From: Deltaproteobacteria bacterium
GTDB lineage: Bacteria; Desulfobacterota; Syntrophia; Syntrophales; JACQWR01
NCBI GenBank assembly: GCA_026388415.1
Contig: JAPLJV010000063.1
Location: 1-64,000, forward strand
Direction: 5' to 3'
Length of the DNA stretch: 64,000 nucleotides
Of the stretch, positions 17,961-27,478 are shown piece by piece; within the stretch, counting starts at the first letter, position 1; every line of letters starts with the position of its first letter. The position numbers and the translations under genes were made by a program. The notes under the pieces are model-generated. The model was given only the letters and a program-made list of their open reading frames with translations, had not been told where the DNA came from and did no database searches.

Positions 17961-19225
17961 TCGCGTTTCCCCTGGAAATTATTCCGCCGCTCGAGGTAAA
18001 GAGGGAATTTGTGGCAAAGGGTTTTTACCTCTTCCCGGATAGTTAGCAGACGCGCTTCATCATGGGGATGCTTGAGAACGTCAGAAATCAGCCGGGCAAT
18101 CGTCTTCATTTCTTCTTCCTTCATCCCCCGTGTGGTGACGGCCGGCGTGCCGATCCGAATACCGCTGGTGACCTGGGCATTCTTGGTATCAAAGGGGATC
18201 CTGTTTTTGTTGACTGTAATCCCCGTCCGGTCCAGAAGCTCCTGTGCGTCTTTACCGGAAATTCCCTGATCCGTCAAATCTACCAGAATCAGGTGGGTAT
18301 CGGTGCCGCCGGAGACCAAGCGATAACCTTCTGCGGTCAAGGTAGCGGCCATGACCTGGGCATTTTTAACGATCTGGACCTGGTAGGCCATAAAATCATC
18401 GGTGAGCGCCTCCTGGAAGGCCACGGCCTTAGCCGCGATAACGTGCATCAGCGGCCCTCCCTGCATGCACGGAAAAACCTTGTTGTCCAGGGAGGCGGCA
18501 AACTCCTTTTTGCACATGACGATACCGCCACGCGGCCCGCGCATCGTCTTGTGGGTGGTCATGGTTACGAATTCGCACATCGGCACGGGAGAGGGGTGCA
18601 GCCCGGCCGCCACGAGACCGCCGATGTGCGCGATATCGGCCATGATTACCGCGCCGGCCTGGTCGGCAATCTCTCTGAATGGTTGATAATCAATGGTGCG
18701 CGGATAGGCGCTTCCTCCCACAACGATAAGCTTGGGTTTGTGCTTCCGGGCCTGGTCTGCCACCATGTTAAAATCAGTGGTTTCCGTCCGTCGGTCCACA
18801 CCATAGGTAACTCCCTTGTAGATGCGTCCTGAAAAACTCACCGGGCTGCCGTGGGAAAGATGTCCGCCGTGGGCCAGATCCATGCCGAGGATGGTATCTC
18901 CCGGTTGCAGAACGGCAAAATAAACGGCCATGTTGGCCTGCACGCCGGAATGCGGCTGAACGTTGACATGATCCGCGCCAAAAAGTTTCTTGCATCTTTC
19001 AATCGCGAGGGTCTCGACGATATCCACATATTCGCACCCGCCATAGTACCGGTGCCCGGGATAGCCCTCGGCGTATTTATTCGTCATCACGCTGCCCTGT
19101 GCTTCCAGCACCGCCTCGCTCACGAAATTCTCCGAGGCAATAAGTTCCAGATTGCTCGACTGTCGCTCCGTTTCCAGATGAATGGCATAGGCAACTTCCG
19201 GATCAACTGCTTCTAAATTAGACAT
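17957..19225 (-). CDS. glyA: Serine hydroxymethyltransferase
   Basis: PLP enzyme converting serine and tetrahydrofolate to glycine and methylene-THF, 422 residues. PLP lysine lies in [13 protein letters not shown]. Other family signatures are [27 protein letters not shown] and [17 protein letters not shown]. It begins 1 nt after the rpiB stop, in the same - strand run. Confidence 0.97.
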   Translation of the reverse strand: MSNLEAVDPEVAYAIHLETERQSSNLELIASENFVSEAVLEAQGSVMTNKYAEGYPGHRYYGGCEYVDIVETLAIERCKKLFGADHVNVQPHSGVQANMAVYFAVLQPGDTILGMDLAHGGHLSHGSPVSFSGRIYKGVTYGVDRRTETTDFNMVADQARKHKPKLIVVGGSAYPRTIDYQPFREIADQAGAVIMADIAHIGGLVAAGLHPSPVPMCEFVTMTTHKTMRGPRGGIVMCKKEFAASLDNKVFPCMQGGPLMHVIAAKAVAFQEALTDDFMAYQVQIVKNAQVMAATLTAEGYRLVSGGTDTHLILVDLTDQGISGKDAQELLDRTGITVNKNRIPFDTKNAQVTSGIRIGTPAVTTRGMKEEEMKTIARLISDVLKHPHDEARLLTIREEVKTLCHKFPLYLERRNNFQGKRE

Positions 19226-19687
19226 TTACGGTTTTCCTCCTGTAATTTTTTCTTCCCATTGCCTGATCTTGTCCAGGCGCTGCTGATGACGGCCACCCTC
19301 GAAAGGCGTGGCCAGCCAGCCCTTTAATATCGCCACCGCCATTTTCCCATCTGTGCGTCGGCCGGCGAGAGCCAGAATATTAGTGTCGTTGTGCGTTCGG
19401 CTGAGGCAGGCCATTTCCTCATCAAGACCTAAAACGGCGCGCACCCGGGGGAATTTATTGGCCAGAATGGTCATGCCCACCCCGGAACCGCAGACCAGGA
19501 TGCCCCGGCTGAAGGCGCCCGTAGAAACAGCCATCGCCACCGGGCCGCCGAAGTCCGCATAGTCAACTGGGGAGCGATCAAAAGTCCCCTGATCGGCAAC
19601 TTCCCAGCCAGCCTCGGCCAAATAGGATTTGATGACTTCCTTCAGGTCAAATCCCGCATGATCGGCGCCAATAATGATTTTTTTCAT
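19226..19687 (-). CDS. rpiB: Ribose-5-phosphate isomerase B
   Basis: Interconverts ribose 5-phosphate and ribulose 5-phosphate. 153 residues, opening with GADHAGFDLKEVIK. Active-site CGSGVGM carries the catalytic Cys region, followed by RTHNDTN. Ends with a basic tail. Upstream of glyA, a common pairing. Confidence 0.95.
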   Translation of the reverse strand: MKKIIIGADHAGFDLKEVIKSYLAEAGWEVADQGTFDRSPVDYADFGGPVAMAVSTGAFSRGILVCGSGVGMTILANKFPRVRAVLGLDEEMACLSRTHNDTNILALAGRRTDGKMAVAILKGWLATPFEGGRHQQRLDKIRQWEEKITGGKP

Positions 19688-19710
19688 GCCTCACCCCGAT
19701 AAATGGGATA

Positions 19711-19769
19711 AGTAAGTTTACGAAATTATCTCTTGCCGGAACAAGGCAAGAAATAATTTCTAACTTACT
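19711..19769. repeat. Long imperfect inverted repeat between fabF and rpiB
   Basis: AGTAAGTT (19711-19718), GAAATTAT (19722-19729) and TCTTGCC (19731-19737) pair with GGCAAGA (19745-19751), ATAATTTC (19753-19760) and AACTTACT (19762-19769), with a 7-nt loop. No T-run. Parts of it recur at 10511-10540 and 29757-29776, so it is probably a dispersed repeat, possibly lowering expression between fabF and rpiB. Confidence 0.6.
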
Positions 19770-21009
19770 AACCAGTAAGCCTTCGTAAAATAAGCACGGC
19801 ATTGACTCCGCCAAACCCGAAGGTATTGGACATGGCAACCTGCACCGCTTTCCTTCTCGCATGGTGGGGAACATAATCCAGGTCGCAGTCCGGATCAGGG
19901 CAGTCCAGGTTGATCGTAGGCGGAATAACACCCTTGCAAATAGCCTGGGTAGCCATGATGGCCTCGACGCCGCCGGCGGCGCCCAGCATATGACCCAGCA
20001 TGGATTTTGTCGAGCTGATGGCCAGCACCTTGCTATGTTCCTGGAAAACAGCCTTGATGGCCTCTGTTTCATACCGGTCATTCAAGGGTGTGGCCGTACC
20101 GTGGGCGTTGATGTAATCCACCTCGGCCGGTGTTATCCCGGCGTCAACAAGGGCCGCCTTCATGCAGCGGGCGGCGCCTTCATGCCCCGGGGGCGGCGCT
20201 ACCATGTGATATGCATCGCTCGTCAATCCGTAACCGATAATTTCCGCATAGATACGGGCGCCTCTGTGCCGGGCAGCCGACATTTCCTCCAAGACCACCA
20301 GACCGCATCCTTCCCCGATGACGAAACCATCCCGCCGGCTGTCAAAAGGCCGGCTGGCTTTTTCCGGCTGCTCATTCCGGGTGGAGAGGGCCCGCATGGC
20401 ATTGAAACCCGCCACGGCCATAGGAGTGACGGCGGCATCGACGCCGCCGGCAATCATTGCCTCGGCGTAACCCCACGCAATCATCCGGACGGCATCGCCA
20501 ATGGCGGAGGTTCCGGAAGCACAGGCCGTGGTGCTGCAATTGATCGGTCCCTTCGCTCCCAGTCTGATGGAAACGTGGCCGGCGCCCAGATTGGCCAGAA
20601 CGGAGGGAATAACAAAAGGCGATACCTTCCCGGGGCCCGACCGGATGAGCGTTGCCTTTTCTTTTTCCAATGTGGCCAAGCCGCCGATTGCCGAACCGAT
20701 GTAGACTCCCAGGCGCTCGGCATCCATCTTTCCGCCGGCCAACGCCGCATCCGCGGCCGCCATCTCGGCCGCCGCCAGGGCGTAGATGATAAAATCATCG
20801 AGGCGACGCAGTTCCTTTTTATTGACAAAAGCCAGGGGGTCGAAGTGTTTTATCTCACCGGCAATTTGGGTGGCAAAGGCGCTGCTGTCGAATTTGGTGA
20901 TCGGGCCGATGCCGGATCTGCCTGCACAGACGGCCTCCCAGGTCTCCGCCACCGTGTTGCCCAGTGGCGTAACCGCGCCGAGACCTGTTATTACAACCCG
21001 CCGTCGCAA
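19768..21009 (-). CDS. fabF: Beta-ketoacyl-ACP synthase II
   Basis: Chain-elongating condensing enzyme, 413 residues. Nucleophile Cys in TTACASGTSAIGDA, first catalytic His in NAHGTATPLND, second in KSMLGHMLGAAGG. Starts MRRRVVITGLGAVTPLG. Lies downstream of acpP (44 nt). The stop codon falls at the edge of the large inverted repeat. Confidence 0.96.
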   Translation of the reverse strand: MRRRVVITGLGAVTPLGNTVAETWEAVCAGRSGIGPITKFDSSAFATQIAGEIKHFDPLAFVNKKELRRLDDFIIYALAAAEMAAADAALAGGKMDAERLGVYIGSAIGGLATLEKEKATLIRSGPGKVSPFVIPSVLANLGAGHVSIRLGAKGPINCSTTACASGTSAIGDAVRMIAWGYAEAMIAGGVDAAVTPMAVAGFNAMRALSTRNEQPEKASRPFDSRRDGFVIGEGCGLVVLEEMSAARHRGARIYAEIIGYGLTSDAYHMVAPPPGHEGAARCMKAALVDAGITPAEVDYINAHGTATPLNDRYETEAIKAVFQEHSKVLAISSTKSMLGHMLGAAGGVEAIMATQAICKGVIPPTINLDCPDPDCDLDYVPHHARRKAVQVAMSNTFGFGGVNAVLILRRLTG

Positions 21010-21053
21010 TTGTTAAGTATTCCCCCTGCCATAGCTTATCCAGTTCATCGGGG

Positions 21054-21290
21054 TTACGCCGCTCCGCCCTTCCTAAGAAAATCTACTACATTTTGAATGG
21101 TGCGGATATTCTGCAGCTCTTCATCGGATATGGAAACACCGAACTGCTCCTCCATTTCCATGATCAATTCCATCAAATCGAGGGAATCGGCGCCCAGATC
21201 ATTGATAAAGGATGCCTCAGGTACGCATTGCTCTCTGGTCACATTAAGCTGCTCAATAATAAGTTCTATGACTTTTTCTTCGAGTTCCAT
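21054..21290 (-). CDS. acpP: Acyl carrier protein
   Basis: Acidic 78-residue carrier with the phosphopantetheine site GADSLDLMELI (Ser37 region). I chose the ATG at 21290, preceded by GAGAGGGG. A GTG 12 nt upstream is in frame and overlaps the fabG stop, but would give a non-standard MRGE extension. In operon fabG-acpP-fabF. Confidence 0.95.
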   Translation of the reverse strand: MELEEKVIELIIEQLNVTREQCVPEASFINDLGADSLDLMELIMEMEEQFGVSISDEELQNIRTIQNVVDFLRKGGAA

Positions 21291-21298
21291 TTCCCCTC

Positions 21299-22042
21299 TC
21301 ACATGTAAAGTCCGCCATTGATACGTATGACCTGACCGGTGATATAGTCCGCCTGGGGCGAGACCAAAAAAGCAATAACTCCTGCTACTTCATCTGGTTT
21401 ACCCGCCCTCCCCAGCGGGATCTTTGATCTGATTTGTTCCCTTTCCTGGTCCGTCAGTTTTGCCGTCATGTCCGTTTCGATCAGACCCGGCGATACGGCA
21501 TTGACGCAGATATTTCTGCTGCCCAGTTCCCGGGCCAGGGATTTGGTCAAACCCAGGATGCCTGCTTTAACCGCGGCATAAGCCACTTGCCCGGCATTGC
21601 CGGTTTCGGCAACCACGGATGCAACATTGACAATGCGCCCCCACCTCTGCTTGATCATGGGACGACTGACAGCTTGACAACAGTTAAAGGTACCTTTCAG
21701 ATTGGTATCAACCAGACTCTCCCAATCTGCCTCTTTCGTCCGTGCAATCAAGCCGCCTTTCACCACCCCGGCACTATTAACGAGAATATCTATTCGGCCC
21801 TGATCCAGCAGAATATCCGCAACGGCGCCTATGACGGCCACCCGGTCTGCCACGTCAAAGGGACAAAGAGCACCCATGCCGCCGGCACTTTTGATCTCTG
21901 CCAGAGTCTGCTCGGCTGCTGCCTCCTGCTTGAGGTAGTTTATATATACAAAAATACCGGCATCTGCAAGTTTCATGGCCACAGCCCTGCCAATGCCCCT
22001 TGAAGATCCGGTAATGAGAGCTATTTTAGTGTCCCGTTGCAT
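21299..22042 (-). CDS. fabG: 3-oxoacyl-ACP reductase
   Basis: NADPH-dependent ketoreductase of fatty acid elongation, 247 residues, SDR fold: GSSRGIGRAVA cofactor motif, NSAGV, catalytic Ser in VNVASVVAETG and YxxxK as YAAVK. Ends with ITGQVIRINGGLYM as in FabG. The plsX, fabH and fabD genes usually upstream are absent; instead a repeat-containing gap separates it from rpmF. Confidence 0.94.
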   Translation of the reverse strand: MQRDTKIALITGSSRGIGRAVAMKLADAGIFVYINYLKQEAAAEQTLAEIKSAGGMGALCPFDVADRVAVIGAVADILLDQGRIDILVNSAGVVKGGLIARTKEADWESLVDTNLKGTFNCCQAVSRPMIKQRWGRIVNVASVVAETGNAGQVAYAAVKAGILGLTKSLARELGSRNICVNAVSPGLIETDMTAKLTDQEREQIRSKIPLGRAGKPDEVAGVIAFLVSPQADYITGQVIRINGGLYM

Positions 22043-22134
22043 ATCGTGGTGTCAGTGTTTGCCGCCTGCCCATCGGCAATATCGGACCAACGGCTGCCCG
22101 GCCTGTGCGCTCTTGCGGCCGGGGCGACTTGTCC

Positions 22135-22189
22135 TTCGACAGGCTCAGGACGAGCGGACCATAATACCGCTCATGGTGAGCTTGTCGAA
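22135..22189. repeat. REP-like palindrome
   Basis: Imperfect palindrome of about 23-bp arms (left TTCGACAGGCTCAGGACGAG, right GGTGAGCTTGTCGAA) around a short loop. It resembles a palindrome seen in many bacterial genomes. It sits where plsX-fabH-fabD would be expected between rpmF and fabG. Confidence 0.7.
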
Positions 22190-22204
22190 CCGCCTGCGAA
22201 CGCA

Positions 22205-22390
22205 TCAGGATTTCTTGTCTAAAGGCAAGACTTCCCGGCCTTTATAGGTACCGCAGTTCGCGCAGGCACGGTGAGAGAGCTTCGCCTGTCCGCACTGGGG
22301 GCAGGCATTGGCCGTGGGCGCCGTCAAAAAGTCGTGCGCCCGCCTCATGTTCCGCCTTGTTCTCGAATGTCTTTTTACGGGATTTGCCAT
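22205..22390 (-). CDS. rpmF: 50S ribosomal protein L32
   Basis: Small zinc-ribbon ribosomal protein, 61 residues: basic start MANPVKRHSRTRRNMRRAHD, then CPQCG (36-39 region) and CANCGTYKGREVL, giving the four zinc Cys. Located after yceD, the standard order. Confidence 0.95.
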   Translation of the reverse strand: MANPVKRHSRTRRNMRRAHDFLTAPTANACPQCGQAKLSHRACANCGTYKGREVLPLDKKS

Positions 22391-22441
22391 ATTTCTATCC
22401 TCTCCATCTTCTTCCGGCCTGTCCGGCCTCTCGGGAATTCA

Positions 22442-22972
22442 TTAAAGCTTGATCTTTCTTAACACTGCCCAGCGGGGGTCAACAAAATCTTTCAGACAAT
22501 CGCACCCGCCCCTGTTCAGATTGGTCCCGCATTGAGGGCAGAGGCCCCGGCATGATTCCCGGCAGAGTACCTTCATCGGTATCTGCAGAAGAACCTGCTC
22601 CGCGATCAGCGGGGCCAAATCAATTATTTCCCCTTCATAATATTCTATTTCCAAATCTTCCGTCTGGAGTTCGACCTCATCTTTGCCTGTTCCTGTTGCG
22701 GGCAGCAAAGTATAACTGAAGTCGGCCTTGACAGGAAATTGCGCCTCCTCCAGGCAGCGGGCGCAAGCTGTTGCCAGCACGGTCGAAAGGTGGCCGGTAA
22801 AAGAAAGATTCTGCCGATATCTCCTTATCGAGCCGGCAACATCGCACTTCTCCAAGGTAAAAGCAACTTGCTCGGCCTCAGCGATGGAGCCAGATAACAG
22901 CCCCCCGGCCAGAGAAAACTGAACACTCAACCCCTCTTCGGGTATGGTTATGACATTAATCTTCATATCCAC
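22442..22972 (-). CDS. yceD: YceD/DUF177 family protein
   Basis: 176-residue DUF177 protein, linked in bacteria to 23S rRNA accumulation and nearly always found before rpmF, as here. Motifs: CARCLEEAQFPV in the middle, and a C-terminal CRESCRGLCPQCGTNLNRG with paired Cys before CDCLKDFVDPRW. The alternative start MKIN is two codons downstream. Divergent from glnS with a 160-nt shared upstream region. Confidence 0.9.
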   Translation of the reverse strand: MDMKINVITIPEEGLSVQFSLAGGLLSGSIAEAEQVAFTLEKCDVAGSIRRYRQNLSFTGHLSTVLATACARCLEEAQFPVKADFSYTLLPATGTGKDEVELQTEDLEIEYYEGEIIDLAPLIAEQVLLQIPMKVLCRESCRGLCPQCGTNLNRGGCDCLKDFVDPRWAVLRKIKL

Positions 22973-23132
22973 CCCCCATCCCCATCGAATGTTTCATCGG
23001 TGTGAGTTGCGGAGTAGATTATAAATTGGGCCAGTTGTCAAGAATAATTTACTATTCTGCTTTACTGTGGTACAGTCCACAAACGTTACACCATTGTATT
23101 AGCCTGGAATAATAATAGAAAGGTACCGATAT

Positions 23133-24818
23133 ATGACACAAGCCGTGACACCCTCTCCCTCTGATTTTATCAGGGATATTATCGAGACAGACTTAAAGAC
23201 CAACAAGCATCAAGGACGGGTAGCAACGCGCTTTCCGCCCGAACCGAATGGTTACCTCCACATTGGACACGCCAAGTCCATCTGCCTCAATTTTGGTATT
23301 GCCGCCCAATATGGTGGTACTTGCAATTTGCGTCTGGACGACACCGACCCCAGCGGAGAAAGCAAGGAATATGCGGATGCGATCATGCGTGACGTGCGAT
23401 GGCTGGGCTTCGACTGGGGAGATCGTTTGCACCATGCCTCCGCTTACTATGAGAAGCTCTACCAGTACGCCCTGCAACTGATCGCTGCCAACAAGGCCTT
23501 CGTCTGCGAATTAAGCGCCGATGAGATGCGCGCCTACCGTGGGACATTGAAGGAACCGGGCCAGGAAAGCCCCTATCGTAACCGCTCGGCAGCCGAAAAC
23601 CGGGAGATTTTCCAACGTATGCGGGCCGGAGAATTTGAGGAAGGGACATGCGTCCTGAGGGCCAAAATTGACATGGCCTCTCCCAACATCACCCTGCGGG
23701 ACCCCATCATTTACCGTATTAAAAAAGAGAGCCACTATCGCACGGGCGATCAGTGGTGCATCTATCCGATGTACGATTTTGCCCATTGCCTCTCGGACTC
23801 CATCGAACGGATCACCCATTCTATTTGTACCCTCGAATTTGAGAACAACCGGCCGCTTTATGATTGGTTTCTGGCCGCCCTGCAGGTGGCAGATCGTCCG
23901 CAACAGATTGAGTTCGCCCGTCTGAACCTCACCTTCACGGTGTTAAGTAAGCGCAAGCTCATCGAATTGGTGGAAAAACATTTGGTCAGCGGCTGGGATG
24001 ATCCGCAACTGCCCACCCTGGCCGGGATGTGCAGACGGGGCTTTACACCCGCGGCAATCCGCGACTTCTGTGAGCGCATCGGCGTGGCAAAAAACGATAG
24101 CCTTATAGACATGGCGCTACTGGAAAACTGTGTCCGGGAGAGCCTGAATGCCGATGCGCCGCGTGTGATGGCGGTGCTGCGACCGCTGCGCGTGGTGATT
24201 GACAATTACCCGGCAGGCCAGGTGGAAGAGTTCGATTGCGCCTATCATCCCCAGAATGCCTCCATGGGCACCAGAAAAGTGCCCTTCTCCCGGGAACTCT
24301 ATATAGAACAGGAGGATTTCCAGGAAAATCCGCCTAAAAAGTATTACCGGCTGGCAGTGGGCCGGGAAGTCCGTCTGCGCTATGGCTACTTTATCAAGTG
24401 TGTGGGAGTTGTCAAAAAACCTGATACAGGGGATGTGGCCGAGATTCACTGCACCTATGATCCGGAGACGCGCAGCGGGTTCGCCCCCGATGGCAGGAAG
24501 GTTGCCGCCACTATCCACTGGGTGTCGGCGGCTCATGCCTTGCCCGCCGAGGTGCGTCTTTACGACCGGCTCTTTCGCGTCGCCGATCCTCTGGAGAACG
24601 GATCAGATATGATGGAGCACCTTAACCCGCAATCGTTGGAAATTCTCAAGTCCTGCCGTCTGGAGCCCAGCCTGGCCGCCGCGGCGCCCGGGGCCAGATT
24701 CCAGTTTGAGCGCTCCGGCTATTTCTGTGTGGATACTGGCGATTCCACGGCCCAAGCCCTGGTCTTCAACCGTACGGTCACGTTACGCGATGCCTGGACT
24801 AAAATAGCGGGCAGATGA
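23133..24818 (+). CDS. glnS: Glutaminyl-tRNA synthetase
   Basis: Class Ib synthetase of 561 residues: HIGH motif in [12 protein letters not shown] (residues 35-46), the KMSKS-like VLSKRKL and two C-terminal beta-barrel anticodon domains ([16 protein letters not shown]). GlnRS replaces the transamidation route in lineages that have it. The FCVDTGDS and [11 protein letters not shown] ending is typical, so it is full length. Single gene on the + strand. Confidence 0.95.
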   Translation: MTQAVTPSPSDFIRDIIETDLKTNKHQGRVATRFPPEPNGYLHIGHAKSICLNFGIAAQYGGTCNLRLDDTDPSGESKEYADAIMRDVRWLGFDWGDRLHHASAYYEKLYQYALQLIAANKAFVCELSADEMRAYRGTLKEPGQESPYRNRSAAENREIFQRMRAGEFEEGTCVLRAKIDMASPNITLRDPIIYRIKKESHYRTGDQWCIYPMYDFAHCLSDSIERITHSICTLEFENNRPLYDWFLAALQVADRPQQIEFARLNLTFTVLSKRKLIELVEKHLVSGWDDPQLPTLAGMCRRGFTPAAIRDFCERIGVAKNDSLIDMALLENCVRESLNADAPRVMAVLRPLRVVIDNYPAGQVEEFDCAYHPQNASMGTRKVPFSRELYIEQEDFQENPPKKYYRLAVGREVRLRYGYFIKCVGVVKKPDTGDVAEIHCTYDPETRSGFAPDGRKVAATIHWVSAAHALPAEVRLYDRLFRVADPLENGSDMMEHLNPQSLEILKSCRLEPSLAAAAPGARFQFERSGYFCVDTGDSTAQALVFNRTVTLRDAWTKIAGR

Positions 24819-24831
24819 CGGGCCGCCGGTT

Positions 24832-25026
24832 TTAGCGGCTCGAATTATCTGCGATTGCCTGCATGATGCTACTCAATCCAGGAATTTGTTCAATCCTGTT
24901 TCGGGTTCTCTCCGAACCTACAAGAAGCGCTGACTCCGGCTCTTTTGCCGCTTCAAGAAACAGCACGTAGATATCAAACTCCCGATCCGTTTTATATGAA
25001 AATCCCCCCCATCCCCCCTTTACCAA
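24832..25026 (-). CDS. Doubtful 64-aa ORF partly inside a repeat
   Basis: The frame encodes an acidic peptide (FDIYVLFLEAAKEP, then RIEQIPGLSSIMQAI) whose first ten or so residues come from the palindromic repeat at 24999-25048. This suggests a gene 3' end truncated by the repeat rather than a functional gene. No family recognised. Confidence 0.25.
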   Translation of the reverse strand: MVKGGWGGFSYKTDREFDIYVLFLEAAKEPESALLVGSERTRNRIEQIPGLSSIMQAIADNSSR

Positions 25027-25048
25027 AGGGGGATTAAGGGGGGATTTT
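24999..25048. repeat. CCCCC/GGGGG palindromic repeat
   Basis: Near-perfect palindrome: AAAATCCCCCC and CCCCCTTT on the left pair with AAAGGGGG and GGGGGGATTTT on the right. Related copies are stacked at 47818-47928. Possibly a bidirectional terminator for the convergent glnS and OmpA genes. Confidence 0.7.
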
Positions 25049-25081
25049 CATGCTTCGTTGTGCCTGCGCCGGGCATGGGGG

Positions 25082-26392
25082 TTACTTCTTGATTGTATAA
25101 TCTACTGCCGCTTCAACCCGGCGGTTTTTCTGCCTGCCCGCTTTCGTCTTATTGCTGTCAAGCGGCTTGGACATACCGTAGCCTTTGGCCGTCACGCGTG
25201 ATTCTGCTATGCCGAACTTCTTCGTCAAATAGCTTTTAACGCTGTCGGCCCGTTTCGCGGAAAGCTTCTCATTAGGAACTTTGCCGCCGACATTGTCCGT
25301 ATGTCCCTCAATAACCACTTTGAGATCTGGGTAATTTTTCATGACATCGGCAAATTTCTGAATTTCTTTATCAAACACGGGTTTTATGACCGCCTTGTTG
25401 GTATCGAACTCGACTTTGATGGTCGCCCGGCCTTTCTCGAACATTTCCTTGGCAACCGCTGCCGCTGCTACTTGTTCTTTCGTCTCCACTATGGCGGCCG
25501 CCGCCGGCGCTTCCGCTCGAACTTCCTGAAGCTGTTCCACCGGTGGTGGGGGTGGTGGGCAACCGTACTGATCCACCTTCACGCCTGCCGGCGTGCCGGG
25601 GCACTTATCGAGATAGTCGGGAACACCGTCCTTATCGGAATCGAGAGGACAACCGTCCTGATCAACCTTCACACCTTCCGGCGTACCGGGACACTTGTCC
25701 AGATTGTCGGTAACGCCGTCCTTATCGGAATCCAGAGGACAACCGTCCTGATCAACTTTGACGCCTATTGGCGTACCGGGGCATTTATCGTAATTGTCTG
25801 ATACGCCATCGTTATCAGAATCAACAACGACTGGCGCCGTGGGCTGACTGGGGCCGCCGAAATAGATGGTTGCGCCCAGGGTGTATTCCACGTTGCTAAT
25901 ATTGTCATTCAACAGAATCAGGTGCCGTACGTCCGCACGGAGAGCTATATTACTGTAGAGGAAATACTTCAGCCCTGCCCCGTAATCAATGACACCATGA
26001 TTCCGGTCATTCATCAGCTCGTGCTTATAACTGACGCTTCTGCCCCCCGCACCCACGGCAAGGTGTGGTGAAAGCCGGCGTTCCGGATAGAGGTGATAAA
26101 GGGTCTCCAGCCGGTACGCAAAAACATTGGTACTGGATGTTAAAGCCGGGTCGGAATATTCCGTTTTCAGATATTCAAAACTACCTTCCAGGCCCCAATT
26201 CCTGGTGATATCGTAACCTAAGCGGAGACCGGAAACCGCTTGGTTTTTCAGGCCCTCAGAGTCTTTTCCGAACGTGTATAGTCCGACAAAAGGCGTGAAG
26301 GAGTACGTCTTGGCCTTAACCTCTGCCAGGCCATTTGCTCCCATGATAAAGACAGCAATAAAAACAAATAACAAGCTTGTGATTTTTTTCAT
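25082..26392 (-). CDS. OmpA-like porin with thrombospondin type 3 repeats
   Basis: Outer-membrane protein of 436 residues from the chosen ATG (MKKITSLLF): signal peptide (to about residue 26), an eight-strand beta-barrel (about 27-195) ending in YTLGATIYF, three Ca-binding TSP type 3 repeats (DSDKDGV..DNLDKCPGTP, about 205-290), a Pro-rich link, and a C-terminal OmpA peptidoglycan domain (about 330-436; IEGHTDNVGG, NRRVEA). Similar to OprF-type proteins. Single gene, convergent with glnS. Ten extra N-terminal codons in frame are possible but unlikely. Confidence 0.9.
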   Translation of the reverse strand: MKKITSLLFVFIAVFIMGANGLAEVKAKTYSFTPFVGLYTFGKDSEGLKNQAVSGLRLGYDITRNWGLEGSFEYLKTEYSDPALTSSTNVFAYRLETLYHLYPERRLSPHLAVGAGGRSVSYKHELMNDRNHGVIDYGAGLKYFLYSNIALRADVRHLILLNDNISNVEYTLGATIYFGGPSQPTAPVVVDSDNDGVSDNYDKCPGTPIGVKVDQDGCPLDSDKDGVTDNLDKCPGTPEGVKVDQDGCPLDSDKDGVPDYLDKCPGTPAGVKVDQYGCPPPPPPVEQLQEVRAEAPAAAAIVETKEQVAAAAVAKEMFEKGRATIKVEFDTNKAVIKPVFDKEIQKFADVMKNYPDLKVVIEGHTDNVGGKVPNEKLSAKRADSVKSYLTKKFGIAESRVTAKGYGMSKPLDSNKTKAGRQKNRRVEAAVDYTIKK

Positions 26393-26507
26393 TATTATTC
26401 CTCCATTTCTCGACAAAATCATTACACGCTGAAGCTTTTTATGCGTAGGTTCATAGTAGCCAAAGGGCGGGGGAATATCAAGGTTTTTTTAGCCCTGCCA
26501 AATAGTC

Positions 26508-26536
26508 TTGACTCACCACCTGCTTTTTCCTATACT
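26508..26536 (+). promoter_or_regulatory. Sigma70-type promoter of the DUF362-ferredoxin pair
   Basis: TTGACT (26508-26513), exactly 17 bp, TATACT (26531-26536). It lies 36 nt before the ATG of the DUF362 gene. Confidence 0.7.
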
Positions 26537-26571
26537 CAGCCCGTGGTTAATAACCTTTTGCGAGGTGCCCC

Positions 26572-27465
26572 ATGAACCGGAGAAAATTTTTGCAGGCAAC
26601 GGCAGCAGCCGGGCTTGGCCTCTCCCTGCCGCCCTCTCTATCGAATCTCGTCGCTGCCACGCCGCCGGCGAAGATAGACCTGGTTGTAGTGCAGGGCTCT
26701 TCCGCCGCGCAGATCACGCGGGCAGCCATAGAAGCCCTTGGCGGCATCAGGAAATTCATTTCCCGTGGCGATGTCGTCGTGGTGAAACCCAATATTGGCT
26801 GGGACCGCCTCCCCGAGCAGGCAGCCAACACGAATCCGGAGGTTGTCGCCGAGGTGGTGCGTCTCTGTATCGAAGCGGGCGCCAAAAAGGTCAAGGTATT
26901 TGATCGTCCCGTAAACGATGCCAGACGGTGCTACGTCCAGAGCGGCATTGCCGCCACGGCTGGCGCCGCCGGCGCCGAAGTGAGCTATATGGACGACCGG
27001 AAATTCAGGGATATGGAGATCAAGGGCATCGTCCTCTCATCCTGGCCGCTCTACACGGAAGTTATCGAGGCCGACAAGGTAATCAACATCCCCATCGCCA
27101 AACGCCACGGCGAGGCTAAACTCACTCTGTCCATGAAGAACTGGATGGGCGTCATGGGCGGGTCAAGGTATCGGATCCACCAGAAACTCGACGCCAGCAT
27201 TGTGGATGTGGCGATGAAGATCAAATCCACCCTCACCGTGCTTGACGCCGTGCGCATCCTGACGGGGAACGGCCCCCAGGGCGGCGATCTCCGGGATGTA
27301 AAGCGCCTCGATACGGTCATTGCCGGGACCGATCAAGTGGCTATAGACTCCTACGGGGCCACGCTTTTCGGCATGAAGGGAAGTGACCTGGGTTACGTGC
27401 GTCTCGGGCAGGAAGCGGGATTCGGCAAAATGGATCTGGCCAAGCTGGCGATCAGAAAAATCTGA
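26572..27465 (+). CDS. Tat-exported DUF362 protein
   Basis: 297-residue protein with a twin-arginine signal (MNRRKFLQATAAAGLGLSLP), so exported folded, probably with a cofactor. The body matches DUF362: VVVKPNIGWDR, an NWMGVMGG segment, and a C-terminal GTDQVAIDSYG. No CxxC cluster is visible, unlike DUF362 proteins that carry a ferredoxin domain; instead the partner gene 13 nt downstream encodes many FeS sites. Function of the family is unknown; a redox role is inferred from context. Confidence 0.82.
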   Translation: MNRRKFLQATAAAGLGLSLPPSLSNLVAATPPAKIDLVVVQGSSAAQITRAAIEALGGIRKFISRGDVVVVKPNIGWDRLPEQAANTNPEVVAEVVRLCIEAGAKKVKVFDRPVNDARRCYVQSGIAATAGAAGAEVSYMDDRKFRDMEIKGIVLSSWPLYTEVIEADKVINIPIAKRHGEAKLTLSMKNWMGVMGGSRYRIHQKLDASIVDVAMKIKSTLTVLDAVRILTGNGPQGGDLRDVKRLDTVIAGTDQVAIDSYGATLFGMKGSDLGYVRLGQEAGFGKMDLAKLAIRKI

Positions 27466-27478
27466 AACGGGATACTGA

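Noticed and set aside
19861-21096. 411-codon frame opposite fabF
   Set aside because: Antisense to a full-length fabF; composition reflects GC-rich codon shadows.
24999-25048. Palindrome first considered a CRISPR repeat
   Set aside because: Only one copy here and no spacer periodicity; the stacked copies at 47818-47928 are also not regularly spaced. No cas genes.
25560-25830. Tandem similarity of about 78 bp
   Set aside because: Explained by thrombospondin type 3 protein repeats in the OmpA-like gene.
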